Assembly (NCBI GenBank): GCA_948567375.1 | Contig: OX419757.1 | Location: 58,094,001 to 58,158,000, forward strand | Direction of reading: 5' to 3' | Origin: Lunularia cruciata | Lineage: Eukaryota; Streptophyta; Marchantiopsida; Lunulariales; Lunulariaceae | DNA: 64,000 nucleotides | Part shown: piece by piece, positions 48,007 to 59,880 of the stretch | Layout of the letters: each line of letters begins with the position of its first letter | Position numbering within the stretch: the stretch's first letter is position 1 | Notes under the pieces: generated by a model | Databases searched by the model: none | Told to the model about the DNA's origin: nothing | The model's input: the letters and a program-made list of their open reading frames with translations, nothing else | Translations under genes and position numbers: made by a program

Positions 48007-48360
48007 ACTCTTCTCCTTATATTCCATACCCGCAAACCCCTCACCTCCCAACTCACATAAAAAAATATAATCTCTTCAAGACCTAAAAGCTATAAACTCT
48101 TATAACTGTCAATTATCATCTCAAAAAATTTCAAACTAAATTCCCAATAAACTCAATCATTAAAATCAAGAGATTAGAAATAAAAATTCACTACCCATCA
48201 CTCTAAACATATAAATAAATAAATATATAAATCAACATATAACGATCACTCTAAACCCTAAAAAACCTAAAAATCTCTTTAACTTTCTACTCAATTCTCC
48301 ATATCCCCATAACTTTCTACTCAATTCTGCATAGTTTTCAATCTAGATACAAATAAAACC
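48007..48360 (-). mobile_element. Non-LTR retroelement copy 2, 5' leader beyond the gypsy insertion
   Basis: Minus-strand match to 3995-4260 of copy 1. Shared text includes AACTCACATAA, GATCACTCTAAACCCTAAAA and AACTTTCTACTCAATTCT in plus-strand reading of this copy. Similarity ends near 48350, giving the 5' limit of the family. Confidence 0.8.
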
Positions 48361-51300
48361 AAAATTGGAAAACAAACAGAATCTACTATTCACTCAAGTG
48401 CTATATGCTAGAGAGCATTCCTAAAATATATATCTTTCCTCTCACATCTCTCCTTCTACTCTCCCGTCCCGACTCCATATACTCTCCCAAACTCCTCCCG
48501 AACAAAAGCCCGCGTCAGAAAGGGAGACCCTTGGAATGTTTCGGTCATCAAATCGACTGGCAATATCTCAAGAACAAGGAAATCACAAAAGCACCGCGGA
48601 AAGCTCAATGCTATTCAAGAGGATAAACTGGCGTTGTCAAGTAACAATCATGGAGTCGATTTGCCATGTGATCGACCAACTTCACCGCTTTTGGAGGGTG
48701 TGAACCTTCCTAAAGTGTGTGTCAAGCCCAAAGTTTCAGTGTCACGTTGCTCGTCTTTCACTAATCTATCGCTTTCTATGTTAGTGTGTTGAAGAATGAT
48801 ACAGCATATTTCCATCTTCTGAAAGGAAAATATCTGGAGGAGTCTTCCTACTTGAGTGAGGAAAGTACTTGAGCTTTTCGTTCGATTTGTACTCTTAGAG
48901 ATTGACAAGTTATGTCTGATAACCATCCTTCAAAATTAGATAGTCTACCACCCATATTATGTACAGATTTAAGCTCCACTTTTAGTTCTCCTTCTGCAGT
49001 TCTGCTCTCTCTTGACATCATACGTTCCAATCTGTATTTCATTTAACGTGTTCTCCTCATTTTGTAAGTCTTTCTGCCAGATCAAACATCTACCGCCTTA
49101 ATGTAAATTCATTATTATTATACCTGCGCTAGAAAAACCATCGCTGCCAGAATCGTTTCTCATGTGCGTAAATTCCATTCCTCACATAGGATGTAGAAGT
49201 CACCAAGATTTGGATGCCCTGAAGAAATGAGAACATTTCATTGAAGACGTCGTGTGCATTGAGAAAACCTCTATCATTGCCACCCAACTATACAGAATGT
49301 TGCCTGGGTCACCTCCCACGTGGTGGTCGCATCTTCGTGGTAGTCCATGATTGGATTAAGTGTGTGTTCAATGAGTGACTCAACGACGAACGAAACCAGT
49401 CACCCTGTGCCGCACCAATGTCAACTTTGCGTTGGTGGAGGTTTGTGCTTCCTTGCGGTACAGCACTACCTTCTCTGTGTAAACCACAGCACTGTATATG
49501 GAACTCACACAGAAAATTCTCAAGCATGAGACGAAACTCTGATCCAGTCTGGAACTCCTAGTCACCCACGTGACAGAGACAAACTCCCGCAGGTTCTTTG
49601 AGACAAACCCTGACAGTTCCACATCTGCGAGACGGAAGCGTCCATTTCCGATCTGGTGGCGAGAAGCAACTCCAACCAGCCAACGAATTGCGGGCCTTGG
49701 GAACGCACAGTAATGTAGTGGATGGAATTTGCAGGTCTTTATGGCATGGACGAAATCAGAAGGTACTGGTGATCTATTACTGCATTGTTAAACGGAATCT
49801 GGACGGGATACAGACTCAGGCAGGAGGAATCTTAGTCTCCAATGCCTGCAAGTCTTCACCATCGCTTGATGTTCTTGGTTCTTCTAAGCTGCAGTCGACA
49901 TGAATTTTGGTACCAATTCTCAGAGTGGAAGAGGAGAGAATCTGGTGTTGCAGAACTCCTAAACTGTTTCTGTTTATGAATGATGGAGATCGGACACGCT
50001 TCGGGAAATTTTAGGACACCTCTCGTCAATCATCTCCTTTTCATCATAAGGTGCGCAGAACTGCATATGTTCATAGTACACTTCTTTTTGGCCCTCAAAA
50101 AGACCATCAATCTCCATAAGATACACATAGCTACTGGGAAGACAAAATTATAGACCTAAAATTGGAGTATCGAACTCTTAATCACAGTGGAGTTTTAATC
50201 CTCTTATATGAGAGTAAAATATTTATAAAATAGATTAAGATCCATATATATATATAATAGTTAAGAGCATGTCCTCGCATATCGAAACTACGAATATGCC
50301 TTGTGGACACATATAATCATAAGGTTGGTTACGAAGACCTCGTTTTGGACAAAGTTGGTCGTAGACTATCATATGATTAAAAAGCTTACTGAAGATATTT
50401 GAAATGATAAAATCACAAGACATCACGCTTCGTGCATTAAAAGGAGGTACAAATGATGTCGTTGACGCAACCATCGCATTGGTGTTCGCAATTTATTGTA
50501 ACATGGTGACATGCACGTCACAAAGTAAAAGGTTATCGAAAACAAAAGTGGACCCAACAAACTTTGATCGATAAAGGTGTGTGGGGAGAAACGAGGAGCA
50601 AGAAATAGAGCTTCGAGGAGGACGATTAAATATAGGCAACTTTTTTGGAGGATGTGTTATGCGGTTATTCTGTTGTTTGAGTTCTGAGAATAAATAAATA
50701 AAATGTACATTGTTTCGTCTGTAAGGGACTTTTCTTGATAAATATTACTTTGTTACTTTTTCCCTAGTACACACAACTCATGCATTTAATATTCTGAAAA
50801 CCAAGTATCTTTACTCAACGCTTATGAGAACATATTGGGCAACCTCAATAATAATAAAAATTTCAAGCTTATTATGTAGAAGTTTATTTTTTGTATTTGA
50901 GATATGGTTTTGAAGATATGTTAAAATGTAATGTAATTTAATTTCTTCACATGGATTAGATCAAGGTATGTGATAGGATGAATCATGTTGTCACTTAAGA
51001 CTCTGATGCCTGAACATATTCACCTGGAAAAACAATCCAAGGGAACTTAGTTATAAGGATACTTGTCAACATTATTGCACACAAGGGTTTAACGTCTGAG
51101 CTTGGAGGCCTATAACATGCGCAATATACCTATGCAATATAGACTTAATTTGTTGAAGTTATGGCAAGCCTCCAAGAGAAATCAATAGCAACTGTTGTCA
51201 TCGATATATACTTGTTTTTGGCCTTGTCTTTTTAAGCTTTGAGTACAACACACACACTACTTGCGTTGAGCTTTTCTGAGCAGTAAAAAGGACTCTTTGA

Positions 51301-51400
51301 GGATACGCGTCAGAAGAAGACAGGAGTTCAGGACAGCCATAGGCATGTGCTACTACTTTGGAAATCGATGGAAGACAGCCCAACAGACATAGCCGTCTCA
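48361..51400. other. Intergenic, no gene recognised
   Basis: Short open frames on both strands (for example 48848-49042 minus and 49598-49903 plus) have no recognisable domain. An AT-rich part lies at 50140-50260. No RNA gene was recognised. Confidence 0.5.
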
Positions 51401-51517
51401 AGTTGAACTGGATTCCAAGTTCTTAAGTTGAATTTGCAGACAGAGACACAGGTAGCAAGTCGCAATGGAAACTGACTGACTGAAACTGCTATGTGAAGGA
51501 AGGAGGGAAAGTTAGAG

Positions 51518-51519
<2 letters not shown>

Positions 51520-51553
<34 letters not shown>
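51520..51553. repeat. (GA)n tract upstream of LEA_2 gene
   Basis: About 17 uninterrupted GA units, roughly 950 bases before the coding start. GA/CT tracts are common in plant core promoters and leaders and are length-variable. Confidence 0.9.
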
Positions 51554-51554
<1 letters not shown>

Positions 51555-51618
51555 AATTGCTCCGTGCATAATCTACACTCAGAACTAGAAGACGACTAAT
51601 TTCAGTCACAGGCCATTA

Positions 51619-51626
51619 CTATATAG
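51619..51626 (+). promoter_or_regulatory. Possible TATA box of LEA_2 gene
   Basis: ctatatag, about 65 bases after the GA tract and about 880 bases before the ATG. With a leader intron ending at 52488 this distance is reasonable. It is consensus matching only. Confidence 0.3.
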
Positions 51627-52500
51627 TGTTGGTGAGGGTGGCGGTAGACAATTTTCCCTCTCTTTCCCACGCTTGAGCCGACAAAACTACAGGTGGAGCT
51701 GGCTGGCTGGCTGGCAGACGCGCACATTGCTTGCTTTATGGATGTGAATATGAGGGCGTCTTGATGTTGTGCACTACTTCTGCTTCTGCTTCCTTTGACC
51801 GTGTGTATTTTCTCGAGCTGCACTTGAGTGGCAATTGAACTTGCAGAGCTGTAGTGTGTCGTCCCTTACAGCACCGCCATAGCCTCCGCAGTGGTTCTCC
51901 TTTTTCTCGTCTGGTCGAGAAGATTCACAAAGTGGATGTGCAGCGGTAACTCAATTCGCTGCATTGGTTGGTATGATCGGCACGACCGGTATCAGTTGGT
52001 GGAAGTTGGGAACTAGTTCGGGTGTTTGCACGACCATGAGTTGCAGAGGAGTTTGGTGGGTCAAGCAGAGTTTGGTGGGTTAGCTTTGATATGCTGATTG
52101 AATGAGCTGATTCTTCACAGGCAGTGGTAGAAACTGAACTCGGATGTTTGGAGCAGGAAGCGATTGTGGAGGATCTTGAGGAACTTAGTACTGTCCAATG
52201 CATGTTGGTTAAATTACACCGATTTGGTGGTCTCACACCTTAGTGTATCAGGTGCTCAAGTGTTTTTTCGACTGTGAACAAGAGGAGTGAGTTTGCATCT
52301 ACAGAGGGTATCGAAACTTGAAGACGAGCGTTGAGGCAGATTCGATTCAGGGAGTTAGAGCGAGGCGACCTGGGCTGCTGGGATTGGTGATGAGCAGTAC
52401 TGAGTTTTGGTGACTACTAAAGCCTGGAGACGAGAGAACAGGTTGTACCAGATAGCTACAAGTCTGTAGTGACTAATTTTCCCTGCAGGTGGGAGGAAAA

Positions 52501-53613
52501 ATGCCGACCATGACGGCAAGGAACAACAGCAAGAAACCCCTCACCGTGACTCCGATAAACGCTTCAATGTATCAGGACAGTTTCGACTTACTGAGTGCCT
52601 CCCGGGACTTCTCCGACCAGTACCAGCCGATGGCCGAGACTCGCTTCACAACATCTGAGTCCTTGAGGGCACCGGATATGAAATTCCCCCCGAATAGAAC
52701 CCAGTCTTCTCGGTTTGCCGACAGAGCTCTGCCTCCCTCCTCTGTTTCCAGGTCTCCGACTATGAAGAGCATCCTGGGTCCGAGAACACCAGCCTACGAC
52801 CCAGAGGCACAGCCAATTTTTTCTCCCAAAAGGGATGTTGGAGCCCACAGTGTGGACATCGTTGTTTCCAATATGGGATATGCTGAGGTGCCTGCAGAGA
52901 AGCCGAGATCTCTTGGGCCTCCGGTGTATGACGTCCCCAACAACAAGAGCTTCAAAATGCACAAGCTTAAAGAGCCTTCATTGGAAGATGAATGGAATGA
53001 TATTGTTGCAGAGAAGAAAGGCCGGTTTAGAGACTTTTGCTGCTGTATGTTCAGCTCCTCCATCTTGGTGCTCATAGCTGCGGGGATCCTGGTTATGACT
53101 CTCTATTTCATCATGAGGCCCAGTGCTCCGAAGATTTATGTGGAAAATATCAACATTACCAATTTCAAACTTTTGGCAGCAAAAGCCAGCGAGGAGGACC
53201 CGCTGATCCAAACGGGGATGACATTCTTGGTGAGGATAAAGAACCCCAACAAGTTTGCCACTGTTCATCATAAGTCTCTGAACGTCACGTTGAATTACAA
53301 AGATGAGGTTTTAGGCCACATTTTGGTTCCAGGGTTCAGGCAGTCCGTGAAAGCTGAGACCGAGATGCCGACCACTGTGCCCAAGACAGTGGCGAGGATT
53401 GAGGACAGGGTGGATGCAATCAACCTGCTTGACGAAATCAACGACTCCAACGTCAGGTTGGAGCTGAGAGGTACGGCGGAAGGAAATTTCAGGATCCTAG
53501 GCATAAACGTCAAGAAACTGGATGCTCCCTTGTACTGCATACTGAATGTGAAGCCGGAAATTGATAAGAGCCCGGCTGAGGTGATCTCTCACAGTTGTTA
53601 TACTTCTGTGTGA
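52501..53613 (+). CDS. LEA_2/NDR1-HIN1-like single-pass membrane protein
   Basis: A 370-residue protein with the plan of NHL-type LEA_2 proteins. It has a long hydrophilic N-terminal part rich in Ser, Pro and Arg (about residues 1-175), a Cys cluster RDFCCCMF, one membrane segment (about 184-205, SSSILVLIAAGILVMTLYFI) and a C-terminal LEA_2 domain (about 215-350) with MTFLVRIKNPNKFATVHHKS and LNVTLNYKDEVLGHILVPGF. Family members sit in the plasma membrane and are linked to defence and abiotic stress; the role here is unknown. The N-terminal part is longer than in most family members. The reading frame is open back to 52489, but a tttccctgcag splice acceptor ends at 52488 and the first ATG is 52501, so a leader intron is likely. 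The coding part itself has no intron. Confidence 0.9.
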   Translation: MPTMTARNNSKKPLTVTPINASMYQDSFDLLSASRDFSDQYQPMAETRFTTSESLRAPDMKFPPNRTQSSRFADRALPPSSVSRSPTMKSILGPRTPAYDPEAQPIFSPKRDVGAHSVDIVVSNMGYAEVPAEKPRSLGPPVYDVPNNKSFKMHKLKEPSLEDEWNDIVAEKKGRFRDFCCCMFSSSILVLIAAGILVMTLYFIMRPSAPKIYVENINITNFKLLAAKASEEDPLIQTGMTFLVRIKNPNKFATVHHKSLNVTLNYKDEVLGHILVPGFRQSVKAETEMPTTVPKTVARIEDRVDAINLLDEINDSNVRLELRGTAEGNFRILGINVKKLDAPLYCILNVKPEIDKSPAEVISHSCYTSV

Positions 53614-53744
53614 TCTTCTAGGGCACATTAGAAAAAACTAGAATTCAGAATATAGAATAGAAAACATGTTTGAAGGATTAGATCTTTAGCTAGTTTTGTA
53701 GGCATAGTAAAGAACAGTGCTACAGAGGTGTTCCTCGCCAGCTC

Positions 53745-54010
53745 TCACTCTCTGTCTGGGCACTCGTATACGGTGAGGAACACCCATTGTAAGAAGTCTT
53801 CACACCAAGAAGTATTCACGCCTTCATCCTCGTCAAGCCGATCCCAGCATTCATGCACATTGTCAACTGTAGCTGGGTCAAAATCCATATTCCTGTTCAC
53901 GGATGTTCCAGCGGTGGAGGAGAACTGCACGAGAACCGACTTCTTTTTACAGAGTGGGGCACCTGCAGCTACCGGCAATGGATTGTTCGACGTCTTTGGT
54001 GACCCCTAGC
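53745..54010 (-). CDS. Possible terminal exon of an unrecognised gene
   Basis: A minus-strand frame ending at 53745 contains NMDFDPATVDNVHECWDRLD, then NTSWCEDFLQWVFLTVYECP. The acidic, Trp- and Cys-containing text looks like real protein rather than chance, and the frame is open upward to about 54010. No family is recognised and no upstream exon could be placed. It faces the LEA_2 gene tail to tail, about 130 bases apart. It could equally be part of a 3' untranslated region. Confidence 0.3.
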
Positions 54011-54203
54011 AGACGGGTTTCTGAAGAACTGGAGTGGCTTGATCTAAGAGAAACTTTAGAAGTACATGGCCGCTTCTGTGATGTAAGTGAGGAAGGATTT
54101 GATCTCTCTTCCCTCGCTGCACCCGAACGGTTATCAAGAACCATCGATCACGAAGTCCTTGCTTTCGAAGGTTGAGTTTGTGTATTGTATCTGAAGAATC
54201 CAA

Positions 54204-56610
54204 ATCCGCAGGTCTCGTTCACCTCCATAATCTAATGTATTTAAGTCAAAATCATGAGCTTCCTTCTTATTCCAGTTCGATGGTTGATATGATGTGAGAG
54301 TGCACGCTGGGGATGAAAGATGGCCAGTTTTGCAAACAATGATTTGTTTCGAACTGATCTATTTGCGAACCCCATGCTCATTTTCTTGCATCAACCCTAG
54401 TAAACCATTCTGAGTACCATCTTGACATTATAAACTCATGGCAAAACGAACGGAGCGTCGTGGGTTTAGTTTTGGAGAGAAACTTTTATAACGATGATTT
54501 CAACATGCCAATCTTCTTCTTGTGTAGATGTGTATGGCCCTCTTCTCTTGACTTTAATTACTGTCTTGGTACTTCCCCACAACGACCTTGAGGTTTGCAG
54601 GTTTTGCAAGCTACATTGAAACAGCATAAATTAACAGCCATATTCACTCTGGGATGAATCTAGTTGCCTCGAGCGATTGGAAAGCCATGCAACCACTGCA
54701 ACCAACTAATTGACAAGCACTGTAGAATGGGTGGCGAAAGAGTTCTTTGCACGTAGCGTGCAATGATTCCATCGCCGTGATTGACTCCAAGCCAAATTGG
54801 GAATCTGACCGTCCAGCAGAAGAGGCTGAATATGCGCGTCGGATGAAGCCTGACTAGGCTCCGTTAACAACAGAGTACAAATAAAGCCCACGAAACCAAG
54901 ATTCCCGAATCTCATTGCCCTTTCTGTTCTTAATACAGGAGATCAACCACGGCGACATCAGAGCAGAATGATCAGGAGATACACTACTGCTTGGATTGCA
55001 CTTGAGCATGGTCCTGCTGTACTAACTCCCGTGTCCAATGACAGAGTTCGTAAGCTACCTACTCATCCATATTGACAATGTATGGAGTAGCATCAATACA
55101 GATACAACACCTAAACCCACAGTTTCCATGCTGAAGAAATGAAAGCGGATGAGGACAGAGTGGTCGGTCTTATACGCACAGGAGCATGATTCGCTTCTCC
55201 AATGTTCCATCTACCGCACCATTTTGTGCTTTCTGGTAGCGGCAGATATGCTGCAGTGATATATGAACAGAAGTGAATTTGTTTATGACTCTAACCCAGC
55301 AGGTGTACTACTCTCTTTTAACTTTCATGTCAAAGGAAATGGATTATCAAATCTGTTGAAAGAAACCTTCAGTATTAATTGTAGTCTGTGAATGACAAAC
55401 ACAAGAGGGTATATTGGCATGAGGGCAACCTCGGCTTTAGGCAACTGAGTGTGCGTCAGTTTGAGTTCTCCCAACTTTAATAAATAGAAGTAGTAAATCT
55501 GAGTGTCAGATTTGCTGCATCTATGTGTTGCAATTGGGAGCCGTCATTCTGTAGTATTTTCTCCAGCTCCAAGGCGTAACAGCTGAAAATGAGATCTTAC
55601 GGGAAATAGGTCTTGGAACCGAGTGCAATATAGAGTGGGTGCGCGTCCAAAATAGGTTCATTCTTAAGAGAGAACTGTACAGGGAACGAAACCTGTTAAA
55701 AGACAGGTCCCCAAATGCATCAAATGTATATTGTTGGAGAACTTTCTTGCCGTCATGGCCAGGCTACTTGTACCTGCGGACATTCGGGAGCTGTGTTCTA
55801 CCATCAGGTAACGACATCACCTCTTCGTAGCTTGAAGTAACATCTTTTCGTCTCGTCTTCCTATGTTCTTCCAGGCGAGTAAAGTCAGTTCTGTACTTTA
55901 GACCATAATATGTAATACATCAGGCCAAGGTCGTGAGAGGAGGATGGAGGAAGGACAGGGCTTCTGTCTCACATCTGAGACAGAAGATAATGCATAACCA
56001 CATTTACTATAGCTGGGAATTGCTTGAAAGCTTGTTGGTGAATTGAGGACATGATCCGAGATGTATGGCAGAAAAATGTCAAACAGACAATTCCAGGCCA
56101 CTCGTACAGAAAAGTACAGTAGCATCCTCGACTCACTGTCCAAGTCAGCACTTGAGCATGTTCGTGCATCATTGTTTGAGCATCGGATTCAGGGAACTGT
56201 GTAGATCTTACCTGAAGTGTCCCACAGACCACATAAAATGCACGAAATAAGAAAAAGAAACCAGAGGCAGAAGGTGGGAGCATAGTACATGATACAACAG
56301 AAACTCCCAAGGTAAACCCTCCATAAATGGAGTTGTGAATAAGCCCTGGAATAGCTGGCGCTGGCGAATAAGTTGCAAGTATTGACAAAGCGACGCAATC
56401 TTGCAAGTATGAACCTCGTTACATCTTTGTTATCTATGACACATTCTCCGCGAGGACCAATGATTAGTCCTACTATTTGCAGTTATCTATATGGAAACAG
56501 TGATGAGAAACATCTTCATCCCAGAGAGAGACTACTTACTCTCAACATCTGAAAAGTGCCGTAGTTACGAGTGCAGAATTCCAGGTATTATAATGACAGA
56601 CTCCAGTTAG
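54204..56610. other. Intergenic, no gene recognised
   Basis: Only short frames. One minus-strand frame (54915-54706) begins MRFGNLGFVGFICTLLLTEP, which resembles a signal peptide, but its continuation has no recognised domain. Confidence 0.4.
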
Positions 56611-56619
56611 TAGCGCTTG

Positions 56620-58246
56620 AAACGTGCCAGTGCCCTGGGCAAGGGATCTTCTGGAGCGCTAGAAGATTTAGCAGAAGCCTTTTTTATCAGTCTTCAGCTG
56701 ATCTGCAATCAAAGCTGGTTCAACGGTTATGATATTGGAGTCTTTTCTGCAGACACGCTTGCTGGCTTTGTTTCTTCCTTTGGTCTTATTTTTTTCTTTC
56801 AGTGGCAAACCTAGCTTTCCGGCAATTGCCTTGTATGCTTCTTGCGCTAGCTGGTCCTTGCTAGATTGGTCTCCATAGAAGATAGCTGCAATGGTCCAAT
56901 CTGTTCTGGATCCAAAACAATCATCTCAGGTTGCAGCTTGTCGAGCAGTTTGTGTACTTCGGCTTCAAGCCGCTGCTTCAAAGTCCCATAAAGATTTGCC
57001 AAGTACGAGTCAAAATTAGCTTCTCCAGCACCAGGCACTGAAATGGAGGAGATTCCCGCACCATGGGCGATAGCCAGCACATTCTCATAGGAGCTATGTC
57101 ATGCACTTCAGAACCTTGAGGAATGCGATGAGCCATGTACGGTTTCATCTGCATAAAAACACAATTAGATGACAGTTTCTTCACTTACAGACAATATTGC
57201 TTTTGCCAACAAACAGAATTACTAGGAAAGTAAGGCAAATTTTTTGATATTTACCTGTAGCGCGTCTCTCCAAATTTCGACTCCAGATCAAGTGCCAACG
57301 GCGAGAAGTCCCTTTTGACTAATACCAAGCGATTTAGCGGCTGTTGGGGTATCGCATATCTTCACTTTACCATCAATACCAGAGGAGCCAATTTCCTTCC
57401 CTCTGTATCATAAGTGATGGCCGTTACAGGGCTCTTATGACATAGCATAGATACTAGAGGAGTCGGCATGTTAGGACTCCACATGATCATAGTTCTATTG
57501 TTGTGACCTAGTCCTAAAAAGAGAGTTATACGGGTTCATGCGGAGTACTCCACAACATCCTAGATGGGGACGCATTTGCATAAGCATTTGCCCTTTACTT
57601 GTGTCTTGGTACCGCAGTATTCTGGCTTTGTCAGTGCTAGCCGGTAAAAAGTGATGTGGACAATACTCCATCTTCAACGTGGTGATGAGGTCCTGTGACA
57701 GTATGAGAAACAAAAGATTGTGAGGTCTACAGACAGAAAATGAATTAAAGTGGAATGTTTCGAGAAAAATTTCTGCTGTGAATTTCATTCACAGCAGAAA
57801 CTTATACGATGTCGAGCAAATCACTTATTTACTGGCTCCAGTGACATGGATGGGCGGACCGAAAGAAGTTATATACTCTGAGGCAGTGAATTTCCACCCC
57901 CTGCTTATCATATATGAATGTTATCTGCAAGATTCACATAGGGAAGAATTCATTAGAGTCCCATACCAAGTACTGGACGTTCCCGCCACTTGTCAAGCGG
58001 TTGCTAGCAGCAGTTTAGACTGACTTACTACCTGAGCGAAAGCTTGCAGACGTGAAGATAGTTGAAGAGTCAAACGCATGTCGAGTTTCCCGTGTGAGTA
58101 CATCACGATGCAATGAATGGCGATGCAAGTGACTGACAAAGAAACGAATACAACCGTAAGGGTTTGGATCCACTTACTCATTTTGCGCTACCGCAAAAGA
58201 ATAACTCGTTGTACAGGAACTTGACATCCCTAATTGTATCTTTCAC
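56620..58246 (-). pseudogene. UTP7: UTP7/WDR46 (BING4) WD-repeat nucleolar protein, broken copy
   Basis: UTP7/WDR46 is a WD40 component of the small-subunit processome (18S rRNA maturation). Minus-strand pieces in family order: IRDVKFLYNELFF (about 58240-58200), LPASTDKARILRYQDTSKGQ (about 57650-57580), WSPNMPTPLVSMLCHKSPVT (about 57480-57420), GIDGKVKICD (about 57370), MKPYMAHRIPQGSEVHD (about 57150), and GISSISVPGAGEANFDSYLA, then EVHKLLDKLQPEMIVLDP (57060-56900). A Lys-rich tail follows to about 56620. Frame shifts near 57505 and 57375 and stops near 57300 break it, and a splice-like TTTTTATGCAG before MKPYM shows that an intron is retained. It is therefore an unprocessed duplicate that decayed, not a retrocopy. 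The first part of the protein is missing. Confidence 0.8.
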
Positions 58247-59425
58247 CTGCGTACACTCAAGTTGATTAAGTTGCATACAGAAATCGGATTCGACTGCGAG
58301 GAAGGCACCAAAAACTACTTGCTCATTAGAGTAACAAATTGCACATAAGAGAGGACAGAAAGGGGACCCCAAACATATTTTTTGATCAAAAGATGGAATC
58401 AAAGACAAAGTATAACGATAAACCGATTCTCAAACATTCTAATCCACACATGAAATACCTTGCATAGAAAGTAACGTCCTCACAACCTAAACCCCTGAGA
58501 GTCAATGTCGACGAAGATGAAAGAATACTACACCAAATAGCAAGAAAATTGAGACGTTATCTGAATTCATATATCAGTTAAATCAGAAACCTTGCTCGTC
58601 TTGCTGCTGTTCCTGATCCTCTGCATTTCCTCTCATGTCAAGAAAGTTCGTGAAAGCTACACCTCAGCCATCTCTACGTCCACAGCCCCTCTCTCTGCGC
58701 TGCCTCCCTTTCTATCAGCTACATGGTAAACCAACTGCGCAAGTCGTGGGTCCATTGTTTGCTCAAACATGGTAATCTTGTTTACGTGGTGGTAAGTAAC
58801 CTTCTTCGCGAGCACTGAGCTGGCCTTATGAATTATGGTGATGTTAGTAGGTTACCGGAGCTTTTGCAACACCATCGCTCCACTAACCGAGTGGGACTAC
58901 CTATAGTAGCACACCTTGCCTCTTCTTATGCAGATTTTATTTTTTTTCTTAGAAGTTTGATGAGTACTTGGAGTAGAATAGAGTCAATACATAGGATTCA
59001 TTAGTCTTACACTAATCATTTCCTTACTGGTACTAATCTTTGGCATAATCGAGTAAAAGTGATCATGTTCAATTCACACAAACTATAATCTGTCAGTTTC
59101 TTCTAAAAAGCAGCGACAGCAAAAGATATTTTGCTCCCTCTAACAGATCTTTCTATATCATGGTAAATGACAGACGCGAAGAAACACATCGACCCCATTT
59201 CAAAGACAAGGAGTAACATGTCGACCACATTCCAAATTCTAGTGACTCGTCCACCAATTTTCAAGTTCAAAGGCCCAACTATTACCCCTAATTCAAGTTT
59301 CCAGGGCCACCTGTAATCCCTTCGACCCGGGAAAAATTACAGGTCACCTTTTCTTATATCAGAAAAGTTTTCGAGACATCGCGTAGAGAGGTTTTATGGT
59401 GTCGTTACGGGCCCCATAACCCCTA

Positions 59426-59452
59426 TTTGAAATCCCCATTGGGGATTTCAAA
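59426..59452. repeat. 27-bp perfect palindrome
   Basis: tttgaaatcccca, one central t, then tggggatttcaaa: 13-bp arms without mismatch. It could form a hairpin or cruciform. Confidence 0.9.
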
Positions 59453-59752
59453 ACTGCCTTTTACAATTGCGTTAAGATCTCGTACAAAAGACTTTATGGG
59501 AGATGCGGAAAACCATTACACGGTAGGTGAGGGGGTATGCGAAGTGGCCTACGGGAAGTGTTTCTAATCGTAAAAGTATACCGTGTGCGGAAAAAGTAAG
59601 GCATCTCACTGAGAAGAACTATAGTAAATTTCTCGGCCTGTTAGAAAACTAGCATGTCCCACAAGTCCACACGGTTGCAATTCGTGAAACGTCCAAGGAA
59701 AACACTGTGGTGAAACCAAACGTCTCATTAGGTGTGGGGGGGCAAAATCACG

Positions 59753-59880
59753 GTCAGGGGTAAAGGACAAAAGGGAATTTAAGAATCATGTGTGCGGAAT
59801 CATAAATAAATGAAAAGGTCATGGTAAGGAACCAAACGGAATTTAAGAGCCATATGTGCAAACTCATAAATAAATGAAAT
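59753..59880. repeat. Two tandem copies of a 64-65 bp unit
   Basis: Unit copies start near 59753 and 59817; both contain ggaatttaaga and cataaataaatgaaa. About four-fifths of positions agree by eye. Confidence 0.75.

Noticed and set aside
52489-52500. LEA_2 start at 52489
   Set aside because: The codon is GTG and follows directly on a splice acceptor; the first ATG is at 52501.
52572-53540. Antisense and shifted frames over the LEA_2 gene
   Set aside because: All are shadows of the 370-codon plus-strand frame.
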